From the NCBI GenBank assembly GCA_009785595.1, contig WQVZ01000009.1, positions 1 through 37,133 on the forward strand: a stretch of 37,133 bases of DNA, in the 5' to 3' direction. The stretch is from Defluviitaleaceae bacterium. Lineage in GTDB: Bacteria; Bacillota; Clostridia; Lachnospirales; WRAX01. The notes under the pieces are model-generated. The model saw nothing but the letters and a program-made list of their open reading frames with translations, searched no databases and was not told the DNA's origin. How positions within the stretch are numbered: the first letter of the stretch is position 1; every line of letters begins with the position of its first letter. Shown here piece after piece: positions 1 to 7,770 of this stretch. The position numbers were made by a program, and so were the translations under genes.

Positions 1-291
1 AAACTAACCGAACCCGCCGCCGACCTGGCCGCTATTGCCGCTATTGCCGCCAGTTGCAAAAACCTGGCCGCCGACCCCCATATGCTGATTTTTGGCGAAG
101 CCGGGCTGACGGGAGAAGTGCGAGCCGTGGCAAACGCCCAGCGGCGCATTGACGAAGGAGCCAAGCTGGGCTTTAACGCCGCCATTGTCCCCCGGGCCAA
201 TTTAAAGGGCCTAAAGCAGCCTGATGGCATGAAAATTTATGGCGTAGGCAGTGTTGGCGAACTTTTGGACCTTATTTTTGTAAAGGAGTAA
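1..291 (+). CDS. radA: DNA repair protein RadA, C-terminal fragment
   Basis: The frame is open from base 1 and ends at the TAA at 289-291, so the gene starts outside the window. The visible 96 residues match the C-terminal Lon-protease-like domain of RadA (Sms), a RecA-family branch-migration helicase that acts on recombination intermediates. The diagnostic stretch is FGEAGLTGEVRAV (residues 30-42 of the fragment), equivalent to the GEVGLTGEIRAV motif of the family, followed by a KLGFN...IVPRANLKGL segment and a typical GVGSVGELLDLIF end. The N-terminal zinc finger and Walker A region lie upstream and cannot be checked. The next gene's ribosome binding site (AAGGAG) overlaps the stop codon, so the two are probably co-transcribed. 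Confidence 0.9.
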   Translation, partial: KLTEPAADLAAIAAIAASCKNLAADPHMLIFGEAGLTGEVRAVANAQRRIDEGAKLGFNAAIVPRANLKGLKQPDGMKIYGVGSVGELLDLIFVKE

Positions 292-295
292 ACAC

Positions 296-658
296 ATGAG
301 ATATTTACGTATGTTTGCGGCTGTTTTGGCCGCAATAATTATAACCGGATGTGTAAGTCCGGCAGATGCAACCACCACTGATAACGACGCAATTTTCCTG
401 GATGTGCGCACCCAGGAAGAGTTTAACTCCGGCCACATCCCCGGGGCTGTTTTGTTGCCCCTGGATCAAATAGAAGAAATTATTAATTTAATTCCCAATC
501 TTGACCAACCCATATCAATATACTGCCGCAGCGGCAACAGAAGCAATACGGCCCTGGGCATCTTAATCGCCATGGGTTATACCAATGTGACCGATATAGG
601 TGGTATATTGGACTGGACAGGGGAAATTGTTTTAGGAGCTGCCAATGATGAAGATTGA
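296..658 (+). CDS. Rhodanese-like lipoprotein
   Basis: This 120-residue protein begins with a lipoprotein signal peptide: a short basic start, a hydrophobic stretch at about 7-18 and a lipobox ending at Cys19 (ITGC). It should therefore be anchored to the outer face of the membrane. The rest is one rhodanese domain: the FLDVRTQEEFNSGHIPGA entry motif at about 34-51, and the active-site loop CRSGNRS starting at Cys77, which would carry the persulfide. Such domains transfer sulfane sulfur or sense redox state; the substrate cannot be told from sequence. The start has a good AAGGAG site 4 bases after the radA stop. Its 3' end overlaps the next gene by 14 bp, which suggests translational coupling. 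Confidence 0.88.
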   Translation: MRYLRMFAAVLAAIIITGCVSPADATTTDNDAIFLDVRTQEEFNSGHIPGAVLLPLDQIEEIINLIPNLDQPISIYCRSGNRSNTALGILIAMGYTNVTDIGGILDWTGEIVLGAANDED

Positions 659-1637
659 TAAGATATTTATTGATATGGCAGATGAGCTGAATTTAGGCGG
701 CATAATTGCGTCGGTAGAGCCGGTATTGGGCGGATATATGCACAAAATGTACAGCTTGGAAACCACCGGCGGCAAATATGCTGTAAAATTGCTAAACCCT
801 GCGGTTATGACACGGCCTGATATATTTGATAACTATAAGATTGCGGAAGATTTGGAGCGAAAACTGCAAAATGCGGATATTCCTATTGTGCCTGCGCTGG
901 AGTTTGGCGGCAAGAAAATGCAGTACATAGACGGCCAATACTTCTATGTGTTTGAGTGGGTGGATGGCGCGGCCACCGAGTCTAAGAAAGTAACAGAGGC
1001 ACATTGCGAAATTATCGGCGCGATTGTTGCGAAGATACATAAGGTCGAGCAAACTGAAACTCCTTCCAAAGGGTTTACCATTGATATTGATTGGGATTGC
1101 TTCATTGAGTTGTCAAAGGAAAAATGCCCGGAGATTACAGGTCTGCTGACGGACAACCGAGAGCTTTTGTACGCGACCCAACAAGACGGAAACGCCGCGC
1201 TTAAAGGGCTGTCCAATCTTTCCTGCATATGCCACATGGATATGGATGTAAAAAATGTTTTATGGGTTGGCGGCCTGCCTAAAATCATCGACTTAGAGTG
1301 CCTGTGGTACGAAAACCCGCACCTTAACCTTTTCCAGCTGACTCTGGATTGGTGCGGATACATGCATAATGATGTAGATTTTGGCCTGTTGCGGGTTTTT
1401 ATGAACGCATACATCCGGGAATACGGCGAAATAGGGGCCGACTGGGAAATGTTGTACAATAGCAATCTTGGCATATTTATGTGGCTGGAATACAACACAA
1501 AAAGGGCCTTGGGCATCGAATGCAAAGACGAGGAAGAGAGGCAGCTAGGCATAAATATGGTTAAATATTCGATTGAACGGTTGATTTATTATAATTCTAT
1601 AAAGCACGACCTGCTAAGGGAATTAAACACACTATAA
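645..1637 (+). CDS. APH-fold phosphotransferase (aminoglycoside/choline kinase-like)
   Basis: This 330-residue protein has the kinase-like fold of the APH family. Visible landmarks are a nucleotide-binding lysine in KYAVKLL (Lys48), the catalytic loop CHMDMDVKN (His197, Asp199, Asn204) and the metal-binding acidic motif IIDLE (Asp216, Glu218). The hinge-like YVFEWVDG lies at about 101-108. The family phosphorylates small hydroxylated substrates such as aminoglycosides, choline, homoserine or sugars, and nothing here fixes the substrate. It should not be read as a resistance gene without testing. The ATG at 645 has AGGAG six bases upstream, inside the preceding rhodanese gene. Base composition is somewhat more AT-rich than the adjoining housekeeping genes, consistent with (but not proof of) acquisition. 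Confidence 0.8.
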   Translation: MMKIDKIFIDMADELNLGGIIASVEPVLGGYMHKMYSLETTGGKYAVKLLNPAVMTRPDIFDNYKIAEDLERKLQNADIPIVPALEFGGKKMQYIDGQYFYVFEWVDGAATESKKVTEAHCEIIGAIVAKIHKVEQTETPSKGFTIDIDWDCFIELSKEKCPEITGLLTDNRELLYATQQDGNAALKGLSNLSCICHMDMDVKNVLWVGGLPKIIDLECLWYENPHLNLFQLTLDWCGYMHNDVDFGLLRVFMNAYIREYGEIGADWEMLYNSNLGIFMWLEYNTKRALGIECKDEEERQLGINMVKYSIERLIYYNSIKHDLLRELNTL

Positions 1638-1661
1638 AATAAATTTTTAGGAGGAAAAACC

Positions 1662-3098
1662 ATGGCCGTATTAACAAATTGTAAACCCACCAACGTTTTT
1701 AAGTATTTTGAGGAGATTTGCACCATACCCCACGGCTCCTGGAACGAAAAAGCCCTAAGCGATCACATCTACAACTGGGCTCGCGGCCTGGGTTTGGATA
1801 CCATTCAGGACGAGTTGTTTAACCTCATTATCCGCAAACCAGCCACACCCGGCCATGAAGCCGCACCAACAGTGATAATTCAAGGCCACCTGGACATGGT
1901 GTGCGAGAAAAATAACGACGTAGACTTTGACTTCACCACCCAGGGCCTTGATATTTATGTAGACGGCGACTATATAAAAGCCCGCGGCACCACATTGGGC
2001 GCCGACAACGGCATTGCTGTAGCTATGGCCATGGCTCTTTTGGCAGATAAAACCCTTGCCCACCCGGCTATCGAGGTTGTCCTTACCACCGTGGAGGAGG
2101 CAGGTATGGATGGCGCAAAGGCCATCGACCCCACCAACCTCAGCGGCACACGCCTCATTAATGTAGATTCCGAAAACGAAGGGGTATTTTTGTCCAGTTG
2201 CGCCGGTGGTGCCCGTGTACGCATTGCCCTCGAAATTACCCGCCAACCCCTGCCCGCAGTCGATTTCGTGGCATACAACATCAGCATAGGCGGTCTAAAG
2301 GGCGGCCATTCCGGCATGGACATTGCCAAAGAACGGGGCAATGCCAATAAAATACTGGGGCGCGTGTTAAATGAAATTGCCGCACCATACCACTTGGCCA
2401 ACATTGGCGGCGGCAGTAAAGATAACGCCATCCCACGGGAGGCTTGGGCAACGATTTGTGCACCATCCAATGCCAAGCAAGAAATTGAAGCCTTGGCCGC
2501 CACTTTAGCTAAGGAATTTGAACACGGCGACGGTGGTCTATTTGTACGCATAGAAGAAACAACCAAACCACAGGAAGTCTTTTCGCCAACCAGCCAAAAG
2601 CAAGCCATTGGCCTGTTGCTCACCCTACCCAGCGGCGTGGCTCATATGAGTGCCGCCCTGGCCGGCTTAGTGGAGACATCTAACAACCTGGGCGTAGTTA
2701 GCATAGATGACAATGTAATAACCTATACCTGCGCCGTGCGCAGCAGTGTGGAAAGCCGCAAATACGCTCTGATACGCCAAATATCCGCCGCCGCCGAAGC
2801 CTTTGGCGCCACCGCCGTACCATCCGATGGCTATCCCGGCTGGGCATACAGCCCAAATTCCGAATTACGTGACATTTTCACCACCGTATATAAGGCCAAA
2901 TACGGCAAAGATGCCGAAATTTTAGCCATACACGCCGGTTTGGAATGCGGTGTTTTTGCCGACAAGCTCCCGGGTCTGGACATGATATCCTTCGGCCCCA
3001 ATATGCACGATGTTCACACCCCGGACGAACGGCTGTCCATCTCCAGCACCGCCAATTGCTACGAATTCTTAAAGGATGTACTGGCGGCTATGAAATAA
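1662..3098 (+). CDS. pepD: Aminoacyl-histidine dipeptidase PepD (M20 metallopeptidase)
   Basis: This 478-residue cytosolic dipeptidase of family M20 (the beta-Ala-His/Xaa-His dipeptidase PepD group) has the usual family length. The zinc site is visible: GHLDMVCEKN (His76, Asp78), TLGADNGIA (bridging Asp115) and TTVEEAGMDGA (catalytic Glu145, metal Glu146). Later ligands are in LINVDSENEG and near the C-terminus in NMHDVHTPDE. The GGLKGGHSGMDI segment belongs to the lid/dimerisation domain. It cleaves dipeptides for amino-acid nutrition. A strong AGGAGG site lies 8 bases before the ATG, and the 24-base gap to the previous gene allows co-transcription. No clear terminator follows. Confidence 0.95.
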   Translation: MAVLTNCKPTNVFKYFEEICTIPHGSWNEKALSDHIYNWARGLGLDTIQDELFNLIIRKPATPGHEAAPTVIIQGHLDMVCEKNNDVDFDFTTQGLDIYVDGDYIKARGTTLGADNGIAVAMAMALLADKTLAHPAIEVVLTTVEEAGMDGAKAIDPTNLSGTRLINVDSENEGVFLSSCAGGARVRIALEITRQPLPAVDFVAYNISIGGLKGGHSGMDIAKERGNANKILGRVLNEIAAPYHLANIGGGSKDNAIPREAWATICAPSNAKQEIEALAATLAKEFEHGDGGLFVRIEETTKPQEVFSPTSQKQAIGLLLTLPSGVAHMSAALAGLVETSNNLGVVSIDDNVITYTCAVRSSVESRKYALIRQISAAAEAFGATAVPSDGYPGWAYSPNSELRDIFTTVYKAKYGKDAEILAIHAGLECGVFADKLPGLDMISFGPNMHDVHTPDERLSISSTANCYEFLKDVLAAMK

Positions 3099-3107
3099 TT
3101 TCTGAAA

Positions 3108-3172
3108 AAACCGAAAAATCCCCTAACGTAACCTATTGCTCGCAACGTGGCGTAATGTTGTAAATTAAGGGC
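3108..3172 (+). promoter_or_regulatory. Possible MerR operator/promoter region
   Basis: This AT-rich leader between pepD and the MerR gene holds CTCGCAACGTGGCG flanked by ATT..AAT arms, and an upstream CTAACGTAAC. The reverse complement ACGTTGCG resembles operators of Mta/Blt-type MerR regulators. I could not define a confident -35/-10 pair, so this is only a candidate autoregulatory site. Confidence 0.25.
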
Positions 3173-3187
3173 AAGGAGGTGATATCT

Positions 3188-3907
3188 ATGTCAAAATACA
3201 CCACTGGGGAAATGGCAAAATTATGTAATGTGTCGGTTAGGACGGTGCAGTTTTACGACACCAAAGGGATACTGCACCCGTCAGAGCTAACCGAAGGCGG
3301 CAGACGGATTTATAATGATGACGATTTGCACAAATTCCGGCTTATCTGCACGTTAAAAGCAATCGGGCTTTCGCTCAACTCCATCAAAAGCGTCTTTGAA
3401 AGTGAATTATCAGGAAAAATTCTCACAACATTACTTACCGAGCAAGCCAAATTACTTACTGGCGAAATTGACGAGCGGCAGAGGCAACTGGAAATGATAA
3501 GCGCCATCAAAGAAACCATTTGCGACAAAGCCATTGACCCGGCAAATACAATCCTTGGCATAGAAGACATTATGGAAAAAAAGAACAAGGTTCGCAGTAA
3601 GAAAAAGTTGTACATGATTTATCTTGGGGTGGGGGTCGCGTCAGCTTTAGGGCTTTTGGTGATGGTGTGGCTGGTAATTTCAAAAATATGGTGGGCACTT
3701 GCGGTGTATATATCCGCTGCTTTGTTTGGCATATTAGTAAGTGCTCTTCATCTCAAAGACACCATGTTTATTTGCCCCAAATGCGACTCGGTTTTCAAAC
3801 CATCACTAAGGCAAGCATTCTTTAGTACCGGCAACCATAAAATACGCTGGATGACCTGTACCGAATGCGGACACAAAGACTGGTGCGTCTTGCGTAAGCA
3901 AGCCTAG
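3188..3907 (+). CDS. MerR-family regulator with C-terminal transmembrane and zinc-ribbon region
   Basis: I start this at the ATG at 3188, where AAGGAGG at 3173-3179 is 8 bases away, rather than the GTG at 3179 that lies in the Shine-Dalgarno itself. The 239-residue product has an N-terminal MerR winged helix (YTTGEMAKLCNVSVRTVQFYD, about 4-24), a dimerisation coiled coil (about 75-110), then two hydrophobic segments (about 142-163 and 167-186). It ends in a small zinc-ribbon-like part with CPKC and CTEC pairs. MerR proteins untwist promoters with long spacers in response to a ligand. A membrane-tethered version would respond to envelope or lipid signals, which is inference. The gene stands alone and ends at a bidirectional terminator shared with the convergent methyltransferase. 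Confidence 0.85.
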   Translation: MSKYTTGEMAKLCNVSVRTVQFYDTKGILHPSELTEGGRRIYNDDDLHKFRLICTLKAIGLSLNSIKSVFESELSGKILTTLLTEQAKLLTGEIDERQRQLEMISAIKETICDKAIDPANTILGIEDIMEKKNKVRSKKKLYMIYLGVGVASALGLLVMVWLVISKIWWALAVYISAALFGILVSALHLKDTMFICPKCDSVFKPSLRQAFFSTGNHKIRWMTCTECGHKDWCVLRKQA

Positions 3908-3916
3908 CAAAAACAC

Positions 3917-3953
3917 AAAAATGCGGGTACACAACGTGCGCCCGCATTTTTTT
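3917..3953. terminator. Bidirectional intrinsic terminator
   Basis: AAAATGCGGG at 3918-3927 pairs with CCCGCATTTT at 3941-3950 around a 13-base loop. A T-run follows on the + strand and an equivalent run follows on the - strand. It lies between the stop of the MerR gene and the stop of the convergent methyltransferase and can serve both. Confidence 0.85.
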
Positions 3954-3959
3954 ATTGCG

Positions 3960-4730
3960 CTATTTTTTTGTCGCCGCCAAACGAATAAAGCCGATATATT
4001 CGCCCTTATCCATCTTAAAAATGTCAGTTTCGTCTCCCCAATGGTGCAGACCATGTGCAAGCAATACTTCATCAAAGCGCAGCCACAAATCACAGCCGCC
4101 CGGAAGGGTATCCGCCGTGTCTATTGACACAAGCCCGTCTTTCTCCCACAAATTCTTCCACCATGACAAGGTCTGCCATGTCCACAATTCGTCGCCCAGA
4201 AATTCCTTGATATAATCAGGAATATCACCGGTAACTTCCTTTGCATATCCGGGAACAATCATACCAATTTGGCCGCCAGAACGCAAAAACTTTAGGATAT
4301 TTTCCAGATATGCTTCGTCCTGCCCAAAATACATATAGGCATCCACACATATGATGGCATCAAAAAAGCCTTCCGCAAAGGGTAATTTACACGCATCGGC
4401 CTTTATGGGAATCACCAGATTGTCAACACCATGCTCTTTGGCGTTATTCCATCTGATATCGGCGGTAGCCCACCCTTCCCACTCATCAAAATCCACAGCA
4501 TATACCTGCACACCAAATTCGCGGGCAAGAAAAACACTGGTTGCCCCTTTTCCGCAAGCCAGGTCAAGAACACACATACCCGGCTTTAAATCAAATGACT
4601 GCACCAAAAACTCTGTCAGCCAAAGGGGATGCGGCCCCATTTCGTTTTTTATAATCCACATAGGGTCGTATTTATTCGAGCGCGAAAACCGCTCACTGTA
4701 AAAAATATCGGGGTTGATTTTATTATCCAA
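3960..4730 (-). CDS. Class I SAM-dependent methyltransferase
   Basis: I choose the TTG at 4730 as start: GGAGG lies about 8 bases upstream, and the longer ATG frame from 4787 runs into the end of a repeat element without a ribosome site. The 256-residue product has a Rossmann-type SAM motif I (VLDLACGKGATS), a post-I acidic position (VYAVDFDEW), motif II around FDAIICVDAYMYFG, and GGQIGMIVPG after it. This fits the UbiE/cyclopropane-synthase-like group that methylates small molecules or lipids. The acceptor is unknown. It is a single gene converging on the MerR regulator. Confidence 0.85.
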   Translation of the reverse strand: MDNKINPDIFYSERFSRSNKYDPMWIIKNEMGPHPLWLTEFLVQSFDLKPGMCVLDLACGKGATSVFLAREFGVQVYAVDFDEWEGWATADIRWNNAKEHGVDNLVIPIKADACKLPFAEGFFDAIICVDAYMYFGQDEAYLENILKFLRSGGQIGMIVPGYAKEVTGDIPDYIKEFLGDELWTWQTLSWWKNLWEKDGLVSIDTADTLPGGCDLWLRFDEVLLAHGLHHWGDETDIFKMDKGEYIGFIRLAATKK

Positions 4731-4788
4731 TGCTATTCCTCCTGTTTTTTGCAGAAGATTAATCGCTTCTAACCTCTGCGTTCTCATC

Positions 4789-4942
4789 AGACCTGTTCGT
4801 AAACCTGCTCACATAATTTCTTTGTCGCTCACGGCTCTCAATGCTTTTTTGAGAAAAACACTCAAAAAAGCATCTGCCGCCTTGCCGCTTGAAGAAATTG
4901 GTTCGCAGATTATTAGATTGAATGAAGTTTACGAACAGGTCT
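4789..4942. repeat. Palindromic repeat element, copy 1 (154 bp, 16-bp terminal inverted repeats)
   Basis: The ends are perfect 16-bp inverted repeats: AGACCTGTTCGTAAAC at 4789-4804 and its reverse complement at 4927-4942. A second perfect inner pair, ATGCTTTTTTGAG (4840-4852) and CTCAAAAAAGCAT (4861-4873), makes the element fold into a long interrupted hairpin. No reading frame of note is inside. A second element with almost the same ends lies at 13484-13636. This looks like a MITE or another small mobile palindrome. Confidence 0.7.
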
Positions 4943-4967
4943 ATTATATCATGAGCAAATCAATAAA

Positions 4968-4999
4968 GCCATGAACATTTTGTCGTAATTTTTCATGGC
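4968..4999 (+). promoter_or_regulatory. Dyad with a Spo0A-box-like core upstream of spoIIGA
   Basis: GCCATGAA (4968-4975) and TTCATGGC (4992-4999) form a perfect 8-bp inverted repeat. Between them is TTTTGTCGTAATT, one base away from a TGTCGAA Spo0A box. In Bacillus the spoIIG promoter is driven by phosphorylated Spo0A, so the position fits. The rest of the gap down to 5070 holds a TATAAT at 5041-5046 but no convincing -35 at normal spacing. Confidence 0.35.
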
Positions 5000-5070
5000 A
5001 CAACCCTTGGAAATCTACAAAATATCTACCAGCCTTTATGTATAATTATGCCAAGAAGGAGTTGCGGCCG

Positions 5071-5961
5071 ATGATCGTCGAAATTTATGCAGATGTGATT
5101 TTTTTGATAAATTTCCTGGCAAATGGCACAATTTTGCACATTGCAGGGGTATTGCGCCGCAAACGGGCCAAAATATGGCGCACAGCCCTGGCCGGTGCTG
5201 CCACATCCCTGCTTTACACCGCAGCATTGTTCACCCCCATGGCTGGTTGGCTCAATATCTTCACATCCTTCATCATCTTTGCCCCCGGTATCTTTGCGGC
5301 CTTTAAAATATCCGGCCCACGGGACTTTGCCTTTACCCTGCTGGCTGCCTATATTAGCGCATTTGCCCTGGGCGGCATAGCCATGGCGGCCATGTACATC
5401 TTTGGCATGGGGGCAGCCTGGTCCTGGTCCACATACAACTTCGCCATGGCACATTTTACCCCACAAAACCTAATTGTGGCTGTGGGCACCAGCTTTATTG
5501 TACTAAAATTCGTCCAGCACCACATTATGCGAAGAGCCCTGTCAAAACAGGCCTTCTGCCGCTTCAAAATATACCTTCACGATGGTGTGGTAGAGCTTAA
5601 TGCTCTGGTGGACACAGGCAACAGCCTGATAGACCCCATAAGCCACAACCCGGTGATAATTGCGGAATTTGACAAAATAAAACCCCTGCTACCCGACTCT
5701 GTGGTAGACCTGTACCGCAAGGGCAGCCAAGACGACCTGGCGGCCCTGGCGGCCTCCTTTGCCGCCGGAGATTTTACCACCCGCATACGCATGATACCAT
5801 ATTCCGCCATAGGCAAAAGCGGCGTTATTGCGGGCTTTAGGCCCGACCGAATAGAAATAGCCCAAAAAGAAACCCGGGATGTAATAATAGGTATTTGTGA
5901 TTTTTCTCTGTCCCGGGATGGAGAATATCAGGCACTAATGAACCCGTTGCTGTGCAGCTAA
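5071..5961 (+). CDS. spoIIGA: Sigma-E processing peptidase SpoIIGA
   Basis: The ATG at 5071 has AAGGAG nine bases upstream, and the product then begins MIVEIYADVIFLINFL as SpoIIGA proteins do. The upstream in-frame ATG at 5038 lacks a ribosome site. The 296-residue protein has an N-terminal half of about five membrane helices (to about residue 150) and a C-terminal aspartic-protease-like domain. The catalytic motif is ALVDTGNSLIDP with Asp181. SpoIIGA sits in the forespore septum and, on receiving the SpoIIR signal, removes the pro-sequence of sigma-E as a dimer. It is followed after 18 bases by sigE, its substrate. Its presence is strong evidence that the organism can form endospores. Confidence 0.95.
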   Translation: MIVEIYADVIFLINFLANGTILHIAGVLRRKRAKIWRTALAGAATSLLYTAALFTPMAGWLNIFTSFIIFAPGIFAAFKISGPRDFAFTLLAAYISAFALGGIAMAAMYIFGMGAAWSWSTYNFAMAHFTPQNLIVAVGTSFIVLKFVQHHIMRRALSKQAFCRFKIYLHDGVVELNALVDTGNSLIDPISHNPVIIAEFDKIKPLLPDSVVDLYRKGSQDDLAALAASFAAGDFTTRIRMIPYSAIGKSGVIAGFRPDRIEIAQKETRDVIIGICDFSLSRDGEYQALMNPLLCS

Positions 5962-5979
5962 AATTAGGAGGTAGGGAAA

Positions 5980-6714
5980 ATGGTTTTGGGAAAACTGCTG
6001 TCGCATATTAAACACACTATCACCAAAATACGCAATTACATCGACACAAAAAATGCCGAAAGCATATATTATATCGGCGGCAGTGACGTGCTTCCCCCGC
6101 CCCTTGCGCCGGATGAAGAGGCGGTACTGCTTGCGCGCCTGGGTACCCCCACCGAAGCCCCCGCCAAAACCATCCTAATAGAGCGCAACCTGCGACTGGT
6201 GGTATACATAGCCCGCAAATTCGAAAACACCGGCGTTAATGTAGAAGACCTGATCTCCATTGGCACCATTGGCCTCATCAAGGCCATTAACACCTTTAAA
6301 ACCGACAAAAAAATAAAGCTGGCCACATATGCCAGCCGCTGTATAGAAAACGAAATATTAATGTACCTGCGCCGCAACACCCGCACCAAAAGCGAGGTAA
6401 GCATCGACGAGCCCCTAAACGTAGACTGGGACGGCAACGAACTCCTCCTCTCCGACATCCTTGGCACCGACGTAGATGTCATATACCGGGACATAGAAGA
6501 CGAAGTGGACAAAGAGCTCCTGCGCACCGCTCTAAGCCGCCTTTCCAGTCGCGAAAAACGCATTGTAGAGCTGCGCTTTGGCCTAATAGGCGACAGCGAA
6601 GAAATGACCCAAAAAGAAGTGGCCGACCTGCTGGGCATCTCCCAGTCCTACATATCCCGCCTGGAAAAAAAAATTATCTGCCGCCTACGCAAGGAAATAA
6701 GCCGCATGGTGTGA
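5980..6714 (+). CDS. sigE: RNA polymerase sporulation sigma factor sigma-E (pro-form)
   Basis: This 244-residue protein is the mother-cell sigma factor. It keeps a pro-sequence of about 28 residues before [14 protein letters not shown] (about 29-42), the region where SpoIIGA cleaves in Bacillus. Sigma region 2 is clear ([45 protein letters not shown]). Region 4 ends in a helix-turn-helix ([23 protein letters not shown]). AGGAGGT lies 7 bases before the ATG. It forms an operon with spoIIGA. sigG, which commonly follows in spore formers, is not next: the following genes run in the opposite direction and the 3' end of one of them overlaps sigE by 41 bp. Confidence 0.96.
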   Translation: MVLGKLLSHIKHTITKIRNYIDTKNAESIYYIGGSDVLPPPLAPDEEAVLLARLGTPTEAPAKTILIERNLRLVVYIARKFENTGVNVEDLISIGTIGLIKAINTFKTDKKIKLATYASRCIENEILMYLRRNTRTKSEVSIDEPLNVDWDGNELLLSDILGTDVDVIYRDIEDEVDKELLRTALSRLSSREKRIVELRFGLIGDSEEMTQKEVADLLGISQSYISRLEKKIICRLRKEISRMV

Positions 6715-7471
6715 CGCACCGACTGGAATATAATCGTAGGGGCGGATTCCATATCCGCCCGTCCACATCCTGACCCAAATTCCTCTCATACCACTTTAAA
6801 AAATCCTCCACAAGAAAGTACCAGCCAGCCTCTGATGATTGCTCCGTCAATATCGGGTAATGCACCCACATAAGCCTTTCTAAAATATCATCATAAGCAG
6901 AATATGCGATGGCGTAGCTAAGAGCCCTCAAATCGCACCACCTGCTAAAGGTAACAGCGTCCCCAATTTTAAGCACAGTTACATTGGCACGCCAAAAAAC
7001 ATGGTTAAGTGCATCCAGCACCCTGTCATTATCTACAGGCACACGGCCAATACCGTCTCCTACCTTTATTTCGCCGTTTCCAAGATATCTACGTTCGATA
7101 GTAGCACTCCAAAAATTCTGCCCCATCAAAAAATTCTTGACAATTTCATAATATTCTCTGTTGCGGTTAAATTCTTCCTCAATCCACCCGACATTCGGCT
7201 CCGTGAAAAAAGCTTCGCGAACGCGGGTACTTCTCCTCAGCCACGCGTTAGTATTTTCTGCATACACATACCAGCCGTCCCCTAATAGCGGCCCTTTTTC
7301 TGCAGGAGAAGACGTTGCCCAAGTCTCGTGCAGCGAACTTCCATCAATTAAATACACAACGCCACGGGAATTATCCACTATTGGCGCAAGCCATCTCATA
7401 AAAACAACAGCCCCGTCACGTCTAAACACACGATACCCTTGCCCTATAAGAAAAAGTATCGCCTCTTGCAT
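6674..7471 (-). CDS. Unrecognised protein, downstream part of an apparently frameshifted two-repeat protein
   Basis: I do not recognise a family. The 265-residue frame opens with [22 protein letters not shown], which lacks a signal or a ribosome site and overlaps the preceding frame by 28 bp. Its residues 1-27 align with its own residues 151-178 ([21 protein letters not shown]...FSRW). Residues 98-120 align with residues 37-59 of the preceding frame. So it is most simply the rest of one protein made of two repeats of roughly 100 residues. The last 25 or so residues are encoded by a CGTAGGG hairpin repeat and by the antisense of the sigE 3' end, so the original C-terminus was probably lost or extended. 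It is tryptophan- and tyrosine-rich and probably extracytoplasmic if joined to the upstream membrane anchor. Confidence 0.55.
   Translation of the reverse strand: MQEAILFLIGQGYRVFRRDGAVVFMRWLAPIVDNSRGVVYLIDGSSLHETWATSSPAEKGPLLGDGWYVYAENTNAWLRRSTRVREAFFTEPNVGWIEEEFNRNREYYEIVKNFLMGQNFWSATIERRYLGNGEIKVGDGIGRVPVDNDRVLDALNHVFWRANVTVLKIGDAVTFSRWCDLRALSYAIAYSAYDDILERLMWVHYPILTEQSSEAGWYFLVEDFLKWYERNLGQDVDGRIWNPPLRLYSSRCVTPCGLFPCVGGR
6735..6760. repeat. CGTAGGG-type hairpin repeat, copy A
   Basis: CGTAGG is followed by GGGCGGAT (6740-6747), a 5-base loop and ATCCGCCC (6753-6760). It lies 21 bases after the sigE stop and could act as an mRNA 3' hairpin. Similar CGTAGGG hairpins lie at 8110, 8455 and 17239. 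Confidence 0.6.
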
Positions 7472-7743
7472 TTCTCATCGTCTATCGAAGTGATCCAATG
7501 GTCCGAAAGCATAGCCGACCCAACTCCCATTCGGTTATCTCTAACACCATCGCGCGACAAGCGAATACTTCCATACCCCTGCCCGACCAAAAAATCCCTA
7601 ACGATGATAAACTGCTCCTGGTTGTTGTAAAAACTCCTCTCCAACCTGCCAAAGCTAGGCGGCACAAAAAAGCACACAAAAACCACAGCTGTCACAACAA
7701 CAAAACCCGCCATAAGCAGCATAATTTTACGTCTTCTGCTCAA
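7444..7743 (-). CDS. Unrecognised membrane-anchored protein, upstream part of the frameshifted two-repeat protein
   Basis: The TTG start at 7743 follows AGGAGGT by six bases. The 99-residue product has a basic start (MSRRRK), one transmembrane helix at about 7-27, then an outward-facing region with FYNNQEQFIIVRDFLVGQGYG (about 38-58). Up to Lys91 (SIDDEK) the sequence matches the repeat unit found later in the downstream frame. After that it reads KRRYFFL and stops, while the -1 frame continues the expected homology. A single missing A in the GAGAAATGC context near 7470 would explain the break. No slippery heptamer is evident. It follows two small membrane proteins in the same direction, downstream of pyrE. 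Confidence 0.6.
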   Translation of the reverse strand: MSRRRKIMLLMAGFVVVTAVVFVCFFVPPSFGRLERSFYNNQEQFIIVRDFLVGQGYGSIRLSRDGVRDNRMGVGSAMLSDHWITSIDDEKCKRRYFFL

Positions 7744-7770
7744 AATGCCACCTCCTTTGTTGGTTTTGCA

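Larger units (their letters stand above)
4731..5070. other. Gene-free interval between the methyltransferase and spoIIGA
   Basis: It holds palindromic element copy 1 (4789-4942), the dyad with the Spo0A-like core (4968-4999) and the spoIIGA ribosome site. Bases 4731-4788 contain the methyltransferase ribosome site. I see no RNA gene or coding frame that I would support. Confidence 0.6.

Noticed and set aside
645-1637. Antibiotic-resistance aminoglycoside phosphotransferase
   Set aside because: Only the general APH fold is visible; nothing supports a specific drug substrate.
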